Of a stretch of DNA of 64,000 bases, positions 7,555 through 15,581 are shown piece by piece. The translations under genes and the position numbers were made by a program. The notes beneath the pieces are model-generated. The model did no database searches. It was not told the origin of the DNA and was given only the letters and a program-made list of their open reading frames with translations. Within the stretch, counting starts at the first letter, position 1. Every line of letters starts with the position of its first letter. The DNA is from a bacterium (lineage in GTDB: Bacteria; Planctomycetota; UBA1135; UBA2386), in assembly GCA_030432695.1 (NCBI GenBank), contig JAUILN010000016.1, forward strand, positions 179,668-243,667. Direction: 5' to 3'.

Positions 7555-10311
7555 ATGCGCCTCTGGATCTTCGCCGCGCTGCTCCTCGCCAGCCTCGCGC
7601 CCGCCCAACGCACCGTCCGCGTCGCGCTCTGCCAGATCGAGGTCGCGGCCGATCCAGAGACCAACCTCGAGCGCATCGCCGCGGCGCTGCAGCAGGCCCA
7701 CACCGAACACGCCGACCTCGCCTGCTTCCCCGAGGCCTGCCTGTTCGGCTGGACCAACCCGGCGGCCCACGCCGGCGCCACACCGATCCCCGGCCGCTTC
7801 ACCGACCGGCTCAGCGCGCTCGCGAAGCAGCACGGCCTGATGGTCTGCTGCGGCCTTGCCGAGAAGGACGGCGAGCAGCTCCACAACAGCGTCGTCCTGA
7901 TCGACTCCGACGGCGCGCTCCTCCTGAAGCACCGCAAGTGCAACGTGCTCGAGGAGCTGATGCAGCCGCCCTACGCGAAGGGGACCGGCGCCCTCGACGC
8001 CACCGTCGACACCCGCTTCGGCCGCCTCGGCCTGCTGATCTGCGCCGACACCTTCGACGACCGGGTCGTCGCGGAGCTCGCCGCGCAGGCCCCCGACCTG
8101 GTGCTGGTGCCCTACGGCTGGGCCGCGCCGGCGGATGCGTGGCCGCACCACGGCGACAGCCTGCAGGCTTGGGTCGCCCACACCGCGCGACGCTGCGCGG
8201 CTCCGGTGGTCGGCGTCGACTCGGTCGGTTCGATCCACGCCGGGCCCTGGCAGGGCCAGGTGCTCGGCGGGCAGAGTCCGGCCTGCGACGCCCGCGGCGA
8301 ACTGCTGGCACGGCTCGCCGACCGCACCGCCGAGACGCGAGTCGTCGAGGTTCCGCTGCCGGGCCGCGCCGCGCGAGAGCAGCGCCCACACCTCCTGCTG
8401 ACCCGCGACGAGGTCCCCGGCCTGACGTCGCTCGCGGCGTTCCGTGAACGGGTCCTCGACGGCCCGCTGCGCGCACCGTGGCAGGACCTCCTCGCCGAGG
8501 TCGAGCGCGAAGCCACCCTCCCGCCCTACACACCCTTCTCCCAGGTCGGCACCCGCAGCGAGGCCGACGCCGCGCGGGGCGACCGCGACTGGATCGTCGT
8601 CCACAGCACCGGCCGCCGGATCCTCCGCGCCGCCCTCGCCGCCCTCGTCACCGACGAACGCCGCCACGCCGAAGCCGCGCTGCACCAGATCGATGCGGTG
8701 CTGAGTCGCGAGACCTGGCACGAGTGGCAGACCGAAGCCCATCTCCAGGCCTACGACTTCGAAGCCGACCTGCGCACCGGCATGTTCGCCGCCGACCTCG
8801 GCCTCGCCTACGACTGGCTGCACCCGCTGCTCACCGGCGACGAACGCCGACGCATCGTCGACGGCCTCGACGCCCGCGCCATCCAGCCCTACCTGCGCAC
8901 CGTCCGCAACCAGTCGCCGTGGTGGTTCGACGCGCGCAACAACTGGCTCACCGTGATCGTCGGGGGCCTCGGGGTCTGTGGCATGGCGCTCGGCGACGAC
9001 CATCCCGACGCTGCGCGCCTGGTCGCGATGGCGCTGCCACGGATGCGCGACTACCTGTCGATCTACGGCCCCGACGGCGAGTTCAACGAGTCGCCGCCGT
9101 ACGCCAACTCGTCGATCAAGCCGGCGCTGTTCTTCGACGCACTGCGCTACCACCGCGGCGACGGCTCGCCCTCGCCCGAGATCGCGACCCTGCAGCGGCA
9201 CTGTCACTGGCTGATGTATCTGACTACCCCGCCGGGCCGCACCGCGGGCTTCGGCGACGGCCATCCCGACTACCCGCCGGTGACCGGACCGATGCGCGCG
9301 GTGGTCGCGGCAACCGGCGATGCGACGCTCGCCTGGCACCTGCGGCAGTACGGCGCGGAACCGAAGTTTCCGGTCCTCGACCTGCTGTGGACCACCGACC
9401 GGGTCACGCCACAGCTCCCCGCCACTCCACTGGCCCGCGCCTTTCCGGCCCACAGCGGGATCGTCTCCAGCCGCGACGCCTGGGATCCGACGCACCACAC
9501 CTGCACCGTCTTCGGCATCGTCGGCAACCCCTCGATCAACCACAGCCACCCCGATCCCGGCGCGCTGATCGTCGACGGCTTCGGCCAGCGCCTGGTGACC
9601 GACCTCGGCAGCGTGCCCTATCCGGAGTGGTCGCAGCGCCCGCACTACTACCACTTCAACCAGGACGGCCAGAACATCGTCACCTTCGCTAGCCGGCCGC
9701 TCGCGTGGGACAAGCGCTCCAAGGCCCGCGCACGGCTGCTCGACACGGAGTTCGACGACCGGCATGGCGCGGCGTGGAGCGTGGAGACCACGCCGCTCTA
9801 CCGCGACGTCACCTCGCTGCGCCGCAGCGTCGTCCACCTGCTGCCGCGCATCATCGCGGTGTGCGACGAGATCGAACTCCCCGAGGCCGACTCGATCCGT
9901 TTGCGGTGGCACCTTTGCGACGCCCCCGTGCTCGAGGACGGCGGCAGCTTCCACATCGAGGTGGACGGAGTCCGGCTGGCCGGCCTGGTGTCCGCGCTCG
10001 GCGACCCGGCCGCCTCGATCACCACCGGACGCCACCGCTACGCGCCACCCTACGACCACTCCCGGACCGGAGTGCCGCTCCCACAGCTCCGCGAACCCTA
10101 CCTCGACCTGACCCTCGACGCCGCGCGCGCCCGCCTGATCACCCTGTTCGCGATCCAAGGACCCGACGACGAGCCAGCGATCTGGCAATCCGGCGGCGCC
10201 GACTCCTGGTCGATCGCCACCGCGCAAGGCGAGGTGACGGTCACGGTCACCAGCTCCGCGCTGCACGTGAGCGGCGGTTCGAGGGTTCGATCGATCGCGC
10301 TGGGAGACTGA
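7555..10311 (+). CDS. Secreted fusion of a carbon-nitrogen hydrolase (nitrilase superfamily) and a heparinase II/III-like lyase
   Basis: A 918-residue protein with signal peptide MRLWIFAALLLASLAPAQ. Residues 20-285 form a nitrilase-superfamily domain with the complete catalytic triad: E60 (CFPEACLFG), K128 (LKHRKCN) and C163 (LLICADTF). Such enzymes cut amides or nitriles. Residues about 290-650 form a helical toroid (EADLRTGMFAADLGLAYDWL, ARNNWLTV), and about 660-918 carry the heparinase II/III beta-domain signature NHSHPDPGALIVDGFGQRL. The lyase part would act on uronic-acid polysaccharide, and an amidase in the same chain could remove N-acyl groups. This order of domains in one exported protein is unusual. 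It is divergent from the 5012 gene and followed by a membrane protein gene 67 bases on. Domain calls are firm; the joint substrate is inferred. Confidence 0.88.
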   Translation: MRLWIFAALLLASLAPAQRTVRVALCQIEVAADPETNLERIAAALQQAHTEHADLACFPEACLFGWTNPAAHAGATPIPGRFTDRLSALAKQHGLMVCCGLAEKDGEQLHNSVVLIDSDGALLLKHRKCNVLEELMQPPYAKGTGALDATVDTRFGRLGLLICADTFDDRVVAELAAQAPDLVLVPYGWAAPADAWPHHGDSLQAWVAHTARRCAAPVVGVDSVGSIHAGPWQGQVLGGQSPACDARGELLARLADRTAETRVVEVPLPGRAAREQRPHLLLTRDEVPGLTSLAAFRERVLDGPLRAPWQDLLAEVEREATLPPYTPFSQVGTRSEADAARGDRDWIVVHSTGRRILRAALAALVTDERRHAEAALHQIDAVLSRETWHEWQTEAHLQAYDFEADLRTGMFAADLGLAYDWLHPLLTGDERRRIVDGLDARAIQPYLRTVRNQSPWWFDARNNWLTVIVGGLGVCGMALGDDHPDAARLVAMALPRMRDYLSIYGPDGEFNESPPYANSSIKPALFFDALRYHRGDGSPSPEIATLQRHCHWLMYLTTPPGRTAGFGDGHPDYPPVTGPMRAVVAATGDATLAWHLRQYGAEPKFPVLDLLWTTDRVTPQLPATPLARAFPAHSGIVSSRDAWDPTHHTCTVFGIVGNPSINHSHPDPGALIVDGFGQRLVTDLGSVPYPEWSQRPHYYHFNQDGQNIVTFASRPLAWDKRSKARARLLDTEFDDRHGAAWSVETTPLYRDVTSLRRSVVHLLPRIIAVCDEIELPEADSIRLRWHLCDAPVLEDGGSFHIEVDGVRLAGLVSALGDPAASITTGRHRYAPPYDHSRTGVPLPQLREPYLDLTLDAARARLITLFAIQGPDDEPAIWQSGGADSWSIATAQGEVTVTVTSSALHVSGGSRVRSIALGD

Positions 10312-10335
10312 GCGCCGCCGCGCATCCCGCAAGAC

Positions 10336-10364
10336 GTACGACCGGTGCCAGGCACCAGGTGTAC
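10336..10364. repeat. Dispersed palindromic repeat, variant arms
   Basis: The core GGTGCCAGGCACC is intact. The outer arms differ from copy 1: GTACGACCGGTGCC pairs with GGCACCAGGTGTAC around A10350, with three mismatches. It fills most of the spacer between the nitrilase-heparinase gene and the YczE-type gene. Confidence 0.75.
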
Positions 10365-10378
10365 AAGTCCCGCCCCCG

Positions 10379-11020
10379 ATGCTGTTCCTCCGCCTCTCCT
10401 TCCGCGACACGCTACGCCGCCTGCCGCAGGTGATCCTCGGCCTGGTCGTGTTCGGCATCGGCATCTCGCTGCTGATCTGCGCGCAGCTCGGCAATGCGCC
10501 CTGGGACGTGTTCCACCAGGGCGTCGCGCAGGTCCTCGGCGTGAAGATCGGCAGCGTGATCATCGGCGTCGGCCTGCTGCTCCTGCTGTTGTTCGTGCCG
10601 CTGCGCGAGCCGATCGGCGTAGGCGCCCTGCTCAATGCGGTGCTGATCGGAGTGACCGCCGACACCTTCCTCGCGCTGGTCGACACGCCCGCCACCCTCT
10701 GGGGTCGCATCGCGATGACCCTCGCCGCACCCGTGGTCGTCGGCCTCGGCACCGGCCTCTACATCGGCGGTGGGCTCGGACCCGGGCCCCGCGACGGCCT
10801 GATGACCGGCATCAGCACACGCGGCTTCGCGGTCTGGAAGGTCCGCACCGTGCTCGAAGCGAGCGTGCTGCTGTGTGGCATCCTGCTCGGCGGCCGCTTC
10901 GGCTGGGGCACCGTGTGGTTCGTGGTCGCGGTGGGTCCCTGCGTGCAGTGGTTCCTGCGCCGCTTCGTGCGGCCCTACGGTGTCGCGTCGGGGCTCGCGA
11001 CCCATCCCGGCACGTCGTGA
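10379..11020 (+). CDS. YczE/YyaS/YitT-type integral membrane protein
   Basis: A 213-residue, very hydrophobic protein with about five membrane segments. It carries the two sequence hallmarks of the YczE/YitT-like family (COG2364): LGNAPWDVFHQG near residue 40 and GLGPGPRDGLMTG near residue 140. Members lie in the cytoplasmic membrane; some bacterial relatives are thought to be transport-related or regulatory, but no substrate is established. It follows the nitrilase-heparinase gene on the same strand and could be transcribed with it, although the palindromic repeat lies between them. It converges on tenA-thiD with three bases between stop codons. The family call is confident; the function is unknown. 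Confidence 0.82.
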   Translation: MLFLRLSFRDTLRRLPQVILGLVVFGIGISLLICAQLGNAPWDVFHQGVAQVLGVKIGSVIIGVGLLLLLLFVPLREPIGVGALLNAVLIGVTADTFLALVDTPATLWGRIAMTLAAPVVVGLGTGLYIGGGLGPGPRDGLMTGISTRGFAVWKVRTVLEASVLLCGILLGGRFGWGTVWFVVAVGPCVQWFLRRFVRPYGVASGLATHPGTS

Positions 11021-11023
11021 GCG

Positions 11024-12430
11024 TCAGGCCCAGTGGTTCAGCGGTCCCACCTCGCCGAATCCGGGGGCCGACGCCATCGCCCGCAGCGTGAAGTCCCGTG
11101 CCGCCTGCACCGCGGCACGCAGGTCGTCGCCATGCGCCAGCCGGGCGGTGAGCGCCGCGCTGAACGAACAGCCCGAGCCATGCCGATGCCTGGTATCGAG
11201 ACGCGGCCCGTAGAACACCTGCACGCCATCGGGTCCTACCAGCAGGTCGCCGTCTAGTCCCGGCACATCCTTGACGACCACCGCCCCGCAACCCGCCGCG
11301 CACATCGCCGCCGCCGCGCGCTCCGCCGCCTCCCGCCCGTCCACCGCGATCCCGGTCAATGCCTCGGCCTCGAAGCGGTTCGGCGTCACGACCGCAGCGA
11401 TCGGCAGGAGCAGCCCGCGCACCGCGTCGGCGACACCCTCGCCGGCCAACGCGGCACCGTGCTTGGAGACCAGCACCGGATCGACGACGAGCTGCATGGA
11501 CTCCACGCCAGTCAGTCCCCCGGCGACGGCGGTGACCATCTCGACCGAACCGAGCGCGCCGGTCTTCGCCGCCCGCGGCACCAGATCGTCGAACACGCTG
11601 GCGAGCTGCGCCTGGACCACGTCCACCGGCTCGACGTGCACCCGCTGCACGCCCTTGGTGTTCTGGGCCGTGAGCAGCGTGACCACCGCCTGGCCGTAGA
11701 CCCCGAAGCGATGGAAGGTCTTCAGGTCGGCCTGGATGCCCGCTCCGCCGGCCGGGTCCGAGCCGGCGATCGTCAGCGCGATCGGCGGTTGTCCCGGCGC
11801 ACTCCCTCCCCAGGCGCTCGCGAAGAACGCCAGCTCGAGGCGCATCGCGCGCCGGTGCAGCCGACCGAGTTCCTGGTGCAGCGTGGCATCGGCGCGTTCC
11901 AACCGCGGAGCCAGCCGCCGCCACAGCGCGTCGAACGCCGGGTCGGCGTAGGTGCGGACCCAGTCGGCCCACGGTGAGCTCTCGACCAGGACGCCGCGCA
12001 GCTCCTGGCCCAGCCAGGCGTAGAGCCGCAGACAGGGCAACATGGCCGCCGCCGTGCACGCCTCCGGGCGGGTCGCCGCGGTGGCGACCAGGAACTCGGT
12101 GTAGGCCAGCGTGGCGTCGCTCGGCTCGACCGACTCCAGGTCGATGCCGAGCCTCGCCGCCATGCCGCGGTGCAGCGCCAGCTCCTCCTCGATGCCTGCA
12201 CTCAGCTCACGGTAGAGCGCGCGCCCCTCTGCGTCGTCCGCGCCGCGCGCAGCCAGCCCGTAGGCCTGCGCGAAGGCCCGCAGGAAGAACGCATCCTGCG
12301 CCACGTAGTCGCGGTAGCGCCAGGCCGGCAGCGAACCGTCGGCAAGACCCTGGACGAACGGATGGGCCAGGCAGGCCGCCGCGAGGTCGTGGTCGGCGGC
12401 CCAGAATCGATCGGCGAGCGAGGTCGTCAC
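11024..12430 (-). CDS. tenA-thiD: TenA-ThiD fusion: aminopyrimidine aminohydrolase plus hydroxymethylpyrimidine (phosphate) kinase
   Basis: A 468-residue cytoplasmic fusion for thiamine pyrimidine salvage and phosphorylation. Residues 1-210 are a TenA domain, an all-helical hydrolase of aminopyrimidine degradation products of thiamine. Its nucleophile cysteine is C133 in MLPCLRLYAWLG. Residues 215-468 are ThiD, with the start TIAGSDPAGGAGIQADLKTF and a C-terminal HGSGCSFSAALTA anion-hole motif (HGTGC in most homologues). TenA makes the hydroxymethyl pyrimidine that ThiD phosphorylates, so the fusion joins consecutive steps. No other thiamine gene is nearby. The start is GTG 12430. A TAGCCT box six bases upstream suggests a leaderless message. 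Confidence 0.93.
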   Translation of the reverse strand: MTTSLADRFWAADHDLAAACLAHPFVQGLADGSLPAWRYRDYVAQDAFFLRAFAQAYGLAARGADDAEGRALYRELSAGIEEELALHRGMAARLGIDLESVEPSDATLAYTEFLVATAATRPEACTAAAMLPCLRLYAWLGQELRGVLVESSPWADWVRTYADPAFDALWRRLAPRLERADATLHQELGRLHRRAMRLELAFFASAWGGSAPGQPPIALTIAGSDPAGGAGIQADLKTFHRFGVYGQAVVTLLTAQNTKGVQRVHVEPVDVVQAQLASVFDDLVPRAAKTGALGSVEMVTAVAGGLTGVESMQLVVDPVLVSKHGAALAGEGVADAVRGLLLPIAAVVTPNRFEAEALTGIAVDGREAAERAAAAMCAAGCGAVVVKDVPGLDGDLLVGPDGVQVFYGPRLDTRHRHGSGCSFSAALTARLAHGDDLRAAVQAARDFTLRAMASAPGFGEVGPLNHWA

Positions 12431-12436
12431 GCCGCG

Positions 12437-12442
12437 AGGCTA
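12437..12442 (-). promoter_or_regulatory. Predicted -10 box TAGCCT, leaderless start
   Basis: Read on the minus strand, TAGCCT is followed by six bases and then the GTG of tenA-thiD. The spacing matches the other leaderless candidates in the window. Confidence 0.45.
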
Positions 12443-12473
12443 AGCCGGCGCGCGTCCACACCAAGACCGCGCT

Positions 12474-13403
12474 TCACCTGCCGCCGCCGAGCCGCTTCAG
12501 CATGCCGGCGCTGCGCTCGCCGTACTCCAGCTCGGCGCCGAGCTCCACCGCCGCCTCGAAGCTCGCCTTGGCCTTCGCCGCCTCGCCGGTCCGCGCCAGG
12601 CCCACGCCGCGCCAGTAGAGGGTCTTCTGCCGCAACACGTCGTCGGGCTCGAACTCGCCGAGGAACGTGTCGATGCGGGCCACCAGCTCGGCCCACTTGC
12701 CGGCCTTGCCGAGCTCCGGCAGGTCGACCTCGAGCTGGTCAGCGGCGCGGCGGGTCCGCCAGCGCATCGCCAGGCCCGCCTCGTTGTCGGCGTCGGCGGC
12801 GATGATCTGGTCGATCACGTCCTCGTAGGGTCCGGTCGGCAGGAAGTCCCCACAGGCCCGGAGCCCGGCGTCGAGCTTGCGGGCCCGCTCCGCGCCCTCC
12901 ACCTCCTGGGCCTCGGCGAACAGCCGGTCACGCGCGGCCCGGTTCTGCTGCAGCTCGGCGAGGTGCTCCAGGTAGGCGCTCGGGCCGCCCTCGCGGTAGT
13001 CCTTGGTCCGCGCGTAGGGCCGGCCCTCGGGGTCGACCAGGATCACCGTCGGCCAGGAGTTCACCGCATGCAGGGCGTGCAGGGCGTCGTTGGCCGCGCG
13101 CTGCTCGGCGGAGATCACGTCCTTGCCGCGCGGGTTGTCGACCACCACGAGTTCGTAGTGCTCGCTGGCCGCCTCGGTGAACTCCTCCTTCGTCCAGACG
13201 TCCTTCGCCAACCGGATGCACGGGCTGCACCAGTCGGAGCCGGTGAACACCAGCAACACGTTGCGGCCGTGCTCGGCGGCGCTGGCGCGTGCAGCCGGGT
13301 AGTCGGCGGTCCAGCCCTCGCCGTGCTGGGCGGCCAGGTCGGGCGGGAGGAAGACGGTGCCGAGAAGCAGGGCGGAGAGGGCGGCAGCTGGTCGGGTGTT
13401 CAT
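12474..13403 (-). CDS. Exported thioredoxin-fold protein with helical C-terminal extension
   Basis: A 309-residue protein with a signal peptide (residues 1-25). Its thioredoxin domain carries the redox motif W58-C-S-P-C62 and a cis-proline at P118 (NSWPTVILVD). The usual motif is WCGPC; WCSPC is an accepted variant. Placed outside the cytoplasm, it would reduce or rearrange disulfides of exported proteins. Residues about 150-309 are helical with TPR-like features (KTLYWRGVGLARTGEAAKAK), which may bind partners. It lies 43 bases upstream of tenA-thiD and 99 bases downstream of the sulfatase on the same strand, so it may share a transcript with either. Exported redox proteins are plausible helpers for the many cysteine-containing surface proteins here, but that link is inference. 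Confidence 0.85.
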   Translation of the reverse strand: MNTRPAAALSALLLGTVFLPPDLAAQHGEGWTADYPAARASAAEHGRNVLLVFTGSDWCSPCIRLAKDVWTKEEFTEAASEHYELVVVDNPRGKDVISAEQRAANDALHALHAVNSWPTVILVDPEGRPYARTKDYREGGPSAYLEHLAELQQNRAARDRLFAEAQEVEGAERARKLDAGLRACGDFLPTGPYEDVIDQIIAADADNEAGLAMRWRTRRAADQLEVDLPELGKAGKWAELVARIDTFLGEFEPDDVLRQKTLYWRGVGLARTGEAAKAKASFEAAVELGAELEYGERSAGMLKRLGGGR

Positions 13404-13502
13404 GGTGGGATCCAGGTCGGAGGCGGCGCTCCTACGACACCCGACCGGTCGGGGTCCACGGGAGTAGGAGCGGATCCGCGCGCATACGGAGTCGTCGGCC
13501 GG

Positions 13503-14933
13503 TCAGCGAGAGTCGGCCCGCGCCGGCAGGGCAGCGTCGACCTCGTCCCGCCACGCCGCGAGCCGGGCCCGCATCGCCGCGGCCCGTTCCGGCTGCTCCC
13601 CGGCGAGGTCGCGCTGTTCCCCGAGGTCGTGCGCCAGGTCGTAGAGCTCGACCGAGCCATCGTCGAAGTACTCGATCAGCTTGTGGTCGCCGACGCGCAC
13701 CGCGCTTCCCAATCGGTTCGCTCGATGGAACGCGTAGTTCGGGTAGTGGAAGAACAGCGCGTCGCGATGCAGGTCACCGCTGCCGGTCAGCACCGGCAGC
13801 AGGCTCTCGCCGTCACCCGGGTAGGTGTCAGGCAGCGGCACGCGAGCCGCATCGAGCGCGGTCGCGAACAGGTCGGTGCTGACCACCGGCTCGTCCTCGG
13901 TCACCCCCGCCGCGACCCGCCCCGGCCACCGCACCATCATCGGCACGCGGATGCCGCCTTCGTAGAGGTAGCCCTTGCTCTCGCGCAATGGGTACAGATC
14001 GGCGACCGAGTCGAGCGCGCCATTGTCGGAGGTGAACACCACGATGGTGTTGTCCGCCAGTCCGGTCTCCTCGAGCGCATCGAGGACCGAACCGAAGATC
14101 TGGTCGAGCGCCTCGGTCATCGCCGCATAGCGCGGGTCCTCGAGGCCACGCTGCTTGCCGCGCGCCTCGTACTTCGCCACCAGCTCGGCCGGCGCATCCA
14201 TCGGCCAATGCACCGTGTAGTGCCACAGCGCCAGGAAGAACGGCTGCTCCGAGCCCGAGGCCGCATGGTCGCGGAGCCACCCCACCGCCTCTTCGCCGAT
14301 GCGGTAGGGCAGGTACTCGTCGTCGGTCTTCGACTTCAGGTTGGGGAACTCGTAGGGCGCGAAGAACGAGCGGCCAGGGCCACCCCAGCCATTGCCGCCG
14401 AGGTTGAGCTCGAAGCCCTGATGGTCCGGATACCAGTCCGACATGTCGTCACCCCGCTGCGGCGCGAGGTGCCACTTACCCATGAAGGCGGTGCGGTAGC
14501 CGCCGTCCTTCAGGAGTTCGGCGACCGTCACCTCCTCCAGCGGGAGCCGATCAGCGCACTCCGCCGAGAGCACCACCGGGTCGTCGGGCGTGAAGCGCTC
14601 CTGATCCGGCAGGTGGTTGGTGATCCGGAGCCGGGCGGGCGCCTTGCCGGTCATGATCGAGGCGCGGGTCGGTGAGCAGACCGGTGCGGCGGCGTAGGCG
14701 TCGGTGAAGCGCATCCCCTCGGCGGCGAAGGCATCGATCCGCGGGGTGTCCACCGCCGCATTGCCATAGCAACCGAGGTCCGACCAGCCGAGGTCGTCGA
14801 CCAGGACCACGAGGATGTTGGGACGCGCGGCGGGGTCGCCCCCGTCGTCGGGAGTGGGCGCGGTCCCCGCACAGCCGAGCGTGGCGAGCAGGACGAGCGG
14901 CAGCGGGCGGTGCCAACGACGAGGGACGGGCAT
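13503..14933 (-). CDS. Lipoprotein arylsulfatase A-family sulfatase (formylglycine-dependent)
   Basis: A 476-residue sulfatase with a lipobox ending at C21 (LLATLGC), so it is predicted to be lipid-anchored. Metal-binding residues lie in ILVVLVDDLGWSDLGCYG. The activation motif is C86-S-P-T-R followed by ASIMTG, where C86 becomes formylglycine. MGKWHLAP and FTSDNGALDS supply further conserved active-site and metal residues. It belongs to the arylsulfatase A-like type common in planctomycetes, acting on sulfate esters of algal or animal polysaccharides; the precise ester cannot be read from sequence. No formylglycine-generating enzyme is in the window, so maturation depends on a gene elsewhere. 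It is divergent from the first ECF sigma gene. A TAGGCT box six bases before the ATG suggests a leaderless mRNA. Confidence 0.92.
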   Translation of the reverse strand: MPVPRRWHRPLPLVLLATLGCAGTAPTPDDGGDPAARPNILVVLVDDLGWSDLGCYGNAAVDTPRIDAFAAEGMRFTDAYAAAPVCSPTRASIMTGKAPARLRITNHLPDQERFTPDDPVVLSAECADRLPLEEVTVAELLKDGGYRTAFMGKWHLAPQRGDDMSDWYPDHQGFELNLGGNGWGGPGRSFFAPYEFPNLKSKTDDEYLPYRIGEEAVGWLRDHAASGSEQPFFLALWHYTVHWPMDAPAELVAKYEARGKQRGLEDPRYAAMTEALDQIFGSVLDALEETGLADNTIVVFTSDNGALDSVADLYPLRESKGYLYEGGIRVPMMVRWPGRVAAGVTEDEPVVSTDLFATALDAARVPLPDTYPGDGESLLPVLTGSGDLHRDALFFHYPNYAFHRANRLGSAVRVGDHKLIEYFDDGSVELYDLAHDLGEQRDLAGEQPERAAAMRARLAAWRDEVDAALPARADSR

Positions 14934-14939
14934 GGTCCG

Positions 14940-14945
14940 AGCCTA
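14940..14945 (-). promoter_or_regulatory. Predicted -10 box TAGGCT, leaderless start
   Basis: On the minus strand TAGGCT is followed by GGACC-type spacer of six bases and the sulfatase ATG at 14933. Confidence 0.45.
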
Positions 14946-14995
14946 TCGCGTCGAGCCGGTTGCGCGACCATGCGGCGCGGAGGAACATCCGAAGC

Positions 14996-15574
14996 GTGCC
15001 CGCAGGAGCCTCACCTCCCGACCGCGACGTGACCCGCCTGCTCGCCGCCTGCGTCGATGGTGACGACGCGGCGCGCGAGGCATTGGTCGAACGCACCTAC
15101 GCGGAGCTGCGCCGCATCGCCGGCGCCCAGCTCAACGACCCACGGTCGACGCTGCAGCCCACCGCGCTGGTGCACGAGGCCTGGCTGAAGCTGTTCGGCC
15201 ACCAGGACCTGCGCCCCGAGCACCGCGGCCAGTTCTTCGCGCTCGCAGCGCGGATCATGCGCGACCTGATCGTCGACCACCTGCGCGCCGGCCGCGCGGA
15301 GCGACGCGGCGGAGACCGCCAGCGCGTGACCCTCGATCCGGAGTCCGGTCCACAGCAGGACGGCACCATGGACGCCCTCGATCTCTGCGAGGCCCTCGAC
15401 GCGCTGCGCGAACTCGACCCAGAACAGCACGAGGTCGTCGAGCTGCGGTTCTTCACCGGCCTGGAGATGACCGAGATCGCGCTCGTCACCGGTCGCTCGC
15501 GCGCCACCGTCCAGCGCGAATGGCGCGCGGCCCGCGCCTGGTTGGCCGCCCGGCTGGCCGACCGGACCGACTGA
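14996..15574 (+). CDS. ECF sigma factor of the planctomycete ALVHEAWLKL type (locus 1)
   Basis: About 192 residues. Region sigma-2 is visible as LQPTALVHEAWLKLFG and HRGQFFALAARIMRDLIVDH, and sigma-4 as DPEQHEVVELRFF followed by a helix-turn-helix (EIALVTGRSRATVQREWRAA). This is the TIGR02999-type ECF family, expanded in planctomycetes and often beside Ser/Thr kinases. GTG 14996 is preferred because a GGAGGA lies about 12 bases upstream; a longer TTG start at 14960 is possible. The gene converges on a TPR kinase gene seven bases away. It is clearly paralogous to the sigma factor at 36041, with about the same length and the same WRAARAWLAARL ending. There is no anti-sigma gene, so the kinase is the likely partner; that is inference. 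Confidence 0.9.
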   Translation: MPAGASPPDRDVTRLLAACVDGDDAAREALVERTYAELRRIAGAQLNDPRSTLQPTALVHEAWLKLFGHQDLRPEHRGQFFALAARIMRDLIVDHLRAGRAERRGGDRQRVTLDPESGPQQDGTMDALDLCEALDALRELDPEQHEVVELRFFTGLEMTEIALVTGRSRATVQREWRAARAWLAARLADRTD

Positions 15575-15581
15575 CCGTCCA

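Noticed and set aside
10273..10292. GGTTCGAGGGTTCGATC as the T-arm of a tRNA
   Set aside because: It lies within the coding end of the nitrilase-heparinase gene and no acceptor or anticodon arm can be folded around it.
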